Assembly (NCBI RefSeq): GCF_021698975.1 | Contig: NZ_SSXA01000001.1 | Span: forward strand, 62,001-126,000 | Reading direction: 5' to 3' | From: Blastococcus sp. KM273128 | GTDB taxonomy: Bacteria > Actinomycetota > Actinomycetes > Mycobacteriales > Geodermatophilaceae | DNA: 64,000 nt | In this document: one piece after another, positions 61,114-64,000 of the stretch | How the letters are laid out: each line of letters opens with the position of its first letter | Position numbering within the stretch: position 1 is the first letter of the stretch | Notes under the pieces: generated by a model | What the model saw: only the letters and a program-made list of their open reading frames with translations | What the model was told of the DNA's origin: nothing | Databases searched by the model: none | Program-made: the position numbers and the translations under genes

Positions 61114-63183
61114 TCAGCCGGTCAGGCCGGTGTGCGCCGCCAGGAAGGCCAGCTGGTCGGCCGCGAGACCGACGGTGCGGCTGACCGCGCGGGCGCCGTG
61201 CCCGACCGAGGTCTCCCGGCGCAGCACGACCGGCGCCGCGGCCGAGGTCGCGTGCTGCAGCGCGGCCGCGAGCTTCCGCCCGTGCAGCGGGTCGACGCGG
61301 GTGTCGGACTCGAACGTGGTGACCAGCACCGCCGGGTACGCCGTCCCCTCGTGCACGGCGTGGTACGGCGAGTAGCCCAGCAGCCAGCCCAGCTCCACCG
61401 GGTCCTCGGCGGTGCCGTACTCGTCGTTCCAGGTGCGGCCCAGGCCGAAGCGCTCGTAGCGGACCATGTCCAGCAGCGGCGCGCTGCAGACGACGGCGGC
61501 CGCGAGGTCGGGGCGCTGCGTGAGCGTGGCGCCGACCAGGAGGCCGCCGTTCGACCCGCCCATGACCGCGAGCTGCCCGTGCGTCGTCCAGCCCTGGCCG
61601 ACCAGGTGCTCCCCGGCGGCGGCGAAGTCGTCGAAGACGTTCTGCTTGCGCTCGCGCATGCCGGCGCGGTGCCACTTCTCGCCGTGCTCCGAGCCGCCGC
61701 GCAGGTTGGCCACCACCCAGACGCCGCCGGCCTCCACCCACGCCAGCGCCTGCGCCGTGTAGGCGGGGGTGAGCGAGACGTTGAAGCCGCCGTAGCCGTA
61801 GAGCACCGCCGGGCGGGGCCGGTCGGGCGCGCCGGCGGCGGAGAGGACGAACAGGTGCACCGGCGTGCCGTCCCGGCTGGTCGCGTGGGTCTCCACGACG
61901 GTCAGCGCGGGCACGTCCCCGGCGACGTCGGCGGACTCCCACGGCGCCAGGACCTCCGGCGCCGAAGCGTCCCAGCGCAGCACCGAGGGCGGCGTCGCGT
62001 AGTCGGTGTAGCCCACCCAGCCGGCGGTGCCGCCCTCGGGCGGGGCGCTCACCCCGGAGATGCTGCCCGGGCCGGGGGGCGCCACCTCGGTGATCCGGCC
62101 GCCGCCGTCCCCTGACCAGAGCGAGAGCCGGTCGGTGGCGTCCACGGCGTGCACCGCGAGCACCTGCAGCGCGCCGTCCGGCGCGTCGACCAGGGCGATG
62201 TCGGAGAGCACGGCGCCGTCCTGCTCCGGGACGACGTCGGTCCAGGCCCCGGGCGCCCAGGTGGCCGGGTCCTCGGGGTCGGCGACGGCGAGCCGCCACC
62301 GCGGGGCGTCCCGGTCGCTCATCAGCCACAGCCGGCCGTCGCGGGCGACCCACGCGGCGGTCTGGGCGTCGACGCCGCGCTGCAGCTCCCGCAGGACGCC
62401 GTCGCCGGAGAGGTCGGCCAGCCAGACGTCGTCGCGCGGGGCGGTGCCGGCCGACGCCGAGACGACCAGCCACCGGCCGTCGGCGCTGGTGCGGACGCCG
62501 TAGTAGTTGGTGGGGTCCAGCCCCTCACCGTGGACGAGCACGTCGTCGTCCGCCGGGCCGCCGACCCGGTGACGCCACACCCGGCGGTGGAACTGCTCCT
62601 CGCCGGCGGGCACCTGGCCGGGGCCGAGCCGGCGCACGTAGAACAGATCCTCCCCGCCGGGCAGCCAGCCGACGGGGGAGTAGCGGCACCGGTCGACCGG
62701 CCCGTCGAGCAGCTTCCCGGTGGCGACGTCCAGCACGTAGAGCTCCGACTCCTCGTCACCGCCGGTGCTCACCTGGTAGGCCAGCCGGTCGCCCTCCCAC
62801 GACGGCGACCAAGCGTCCAGCGTCGTCGTCCCCTCCGGGTCGAGCGCCATCGGGTCGACGAGCACCCGCACCGTCCCGTCCGCCTCGCGCACCCGCAGGA
62901 CGGCGTGCTCCTGGCCCGGGTCGCGGCGGGTGGAGAAGGCCCGGCCGCCGCGCCACACGGGCACCCCGACGGCGCCGGCCCGCACCAGCTCACCGAGCCG
63001 CGCGGCGAACCGGTCGCGGGCCGGCAGCGCGCCGAGCACCTCGGCCGCGAGGCGGTCCTGGGCCGCCGACCACTCCCGCGTGCGCGGGTCGGCGGGGTCC
63101 TCCAGCCAGCGGTAGGGGTCGGCGACGTGGTGGCCGTGGAGCTCCTCGACGAGGTCCAGCCGGGGGGCGTCCGGGTAGCGCAT
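61114..63183 (-). CDS. Prolyl oligopeptidase (S9 family)
   Basis: 689 residues from ATG 63183-63181. The N-terminal seven-bladed propeller is followed by the alpha/beta-hydrolase domain. The catalytic Ser is in VMGGSNGGLLVG, the Asp in FESDTRVDPLHGRK and the His in SVGHGARAVS. YGYGGFNVSLTPAYT and NLRGGSEHGEKWHRAG are S9A signatures. No signal peptide is present, so it is cytosolic, cleaving short Pro-containing peptides. Confidence 0.94.
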   Translation of the reverse strand: MRYPDAPRLDLVEELHGHHVADPYRWLEDPADPRTREWSAAQDRLAAEVLGALPARDRFAARLGELVRAGAVGVPVWRGGRAFSTRRDPGQEHAVLRVREADGTVRVLVDPMALDPEGTTTLDAWSPSWEGDRLAYQVSTGGDEESELYVLDVATGKLLDGPVDRCRYSPVGWLPGGEDLFYVRRLGPGQVPAGEEQFHRRVWRHRVGGPADDDVLVHGEGLDPTNYYGVRTSADGRWLVVSASAGTAPRDDVWLADLSGDGVLRELQRGVDAQTAAWVARDGRLWLMSDRDAPRWRLAVADPEDPATWAPGAWTDVVPEQDGAVLSDIALVDAPDGALQVLAVHAVDATDRLSLWSGDGGGRITEVAPPGPGSISGVSAPPEGGTAGWVGYTDYATPPSVLRWDASAPEVLAPWESADVAGDVPALTVVETHATSRDGTPVHLFVLSAAGAPDRPRPAVLYGYGGFNVSLTPAYTAQALAWVEAGGVWVVANLRGGSEHGEKWHRAGMRERKQNVFDDFAAAGEHLVGQGWTTHGQLAVMGGSNGGLLVGATLTQRPDLAAAVVCSAPLLDMVRYERFGLGRTWNDEYGTAEDPVELGWLLGYSPYHAVHEGTAYPAVLVTTFESDTRVDPLHGRKLAAALQHATSAAAPVVLRRETSVGHGARAVSRTVGLAADQLAFLAAHTGLTG

Positions 63184-63325
63184 GACCGGCACGCTAGTCG
63201 TCGCGGCGGGGCCGCCCGGGGGACGGCGGGGATTTCCGGTGCGCCGACCGGGGGTTCTCGGGTCAGAATGGGGGAGCCCGCGGGTCGTGCAGCACCCGGC
63301 GGTCCGGGGCCTCCGGAGGTGATCC

Positions 63326-63931
<606 letters not shown>

Positions 63932-63943
63932 AGGACCCCCAGG

Positions 63944-64000
63944 AAGGACCCCATGCCCCTCACCACTCGCCAGCTCGCGGTGAGCCTCCGCATGGGGCCT
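63944..64000. repeat. Dispersed intergenic hairpin repeat, copy R3 (cut by window end)
   Basis: It begins AAGGACCCCATGC and carries CTCACCACTCGCCAGCTCGC, the same core as 42129-42190 and 53812-53874. The outer stem pairs CCCCATGC (63949-63956) with GCATGGGG (63990-63997), and the inner stem pairs CTCACC (63959-63964) with GGTGAG (63979-63984). It follows the HNH stop codon by 12 bases. Confidence 0.75.

Overview
The window is very GC-rich, its third codon positions are almost all G or C, and GTG starts are common. Its gene content points to a high-GC actinomycete: a fused F0 synthase (fbiC) and F420-linked enzymes, a methylcrotonyl-CoA carboxylase locus laid out like accD1-accA1-fadE19, orn beside tRNA-His, and nadABC divergent from a NrtR-type regulator. 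My inference is a relative of the Geodermatophilaceae (Blastococcus, Geodermatophilus, Modestobacter); no 16S gene is present to test this. Most of the window is ordinary chromosomal backbone.

Layout. 1-12 kb: the end of a 3-hydroxyacyl-CoA dehydrogenase gene with a TetR regulator, a TRIC-like channel, a membrane MCP, a Na+/alanine symporter coupled to a universal stress protein, an AI-2E-family exporter, a SulP transporter coupled to a MerR regulator, a cobalamin-binding-type protein and a YcnI-like copper protein. 12.3-16.2 kb: a five-gene electrophile/quinone-stress cluster (reductase, VOC dioxygenase, carboxylesterase, DoxX, LigB-type dioxygenase) divergent from a MarR gene with two matching operator-like sites. 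16.2-20.9 kb: tRNA-His, orn and two membrane proteins of unknown function. 20.2-25.8 kb: a TetR regulator divergent from an acyl-CoA carboxylase operon, again with paired operator-like sites. 25.8-30.9 kb: a DUF885 peptidase, a quinone-oxidoreductase-like MDR, a YefM-YoeB toxin-antitoxin pair, a cupin and a membrane-anchored hydrolase.

30.9-32.9 kb is the accessory spot. It holds a frameshifted HTH pseudogene, a displaced remnant of the fbiC 3' end, and a lower-GC orphan gene. The remnant aligns without gaps, stop codon to stop codon, with the intact fbiC end 1.38 kb away. This looks like an old insertion at the fbiC 3' end that replaced the tail of the gene.

32.9-64 kb: fbiC; an ECF sigma, anti-sigma and ABC exporter operon; a flavin reductase and a disulfide-reductase flavoprotein; an SGNH hydrolase; a PAS-GGDEF-EAL protein; an F420-type LLM oxidoreductase; nadCBA/nrtR; small membrane proteins; tRNA-Arg; an ssb paralogue and ettA; a phosphatase and a thioesterase; bioYMN with a MOSC gene; a GH13 glucosidase; a truncated haemoglobin coupled to an MFS exporter; a prolyl oligopeptidase; and an HNH protein.

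Convergent genes are commonly separated by strong GC-rich hairpins. Two families of these hairpins recur at distant places in the window and look like genome-wide dispersed repeats.
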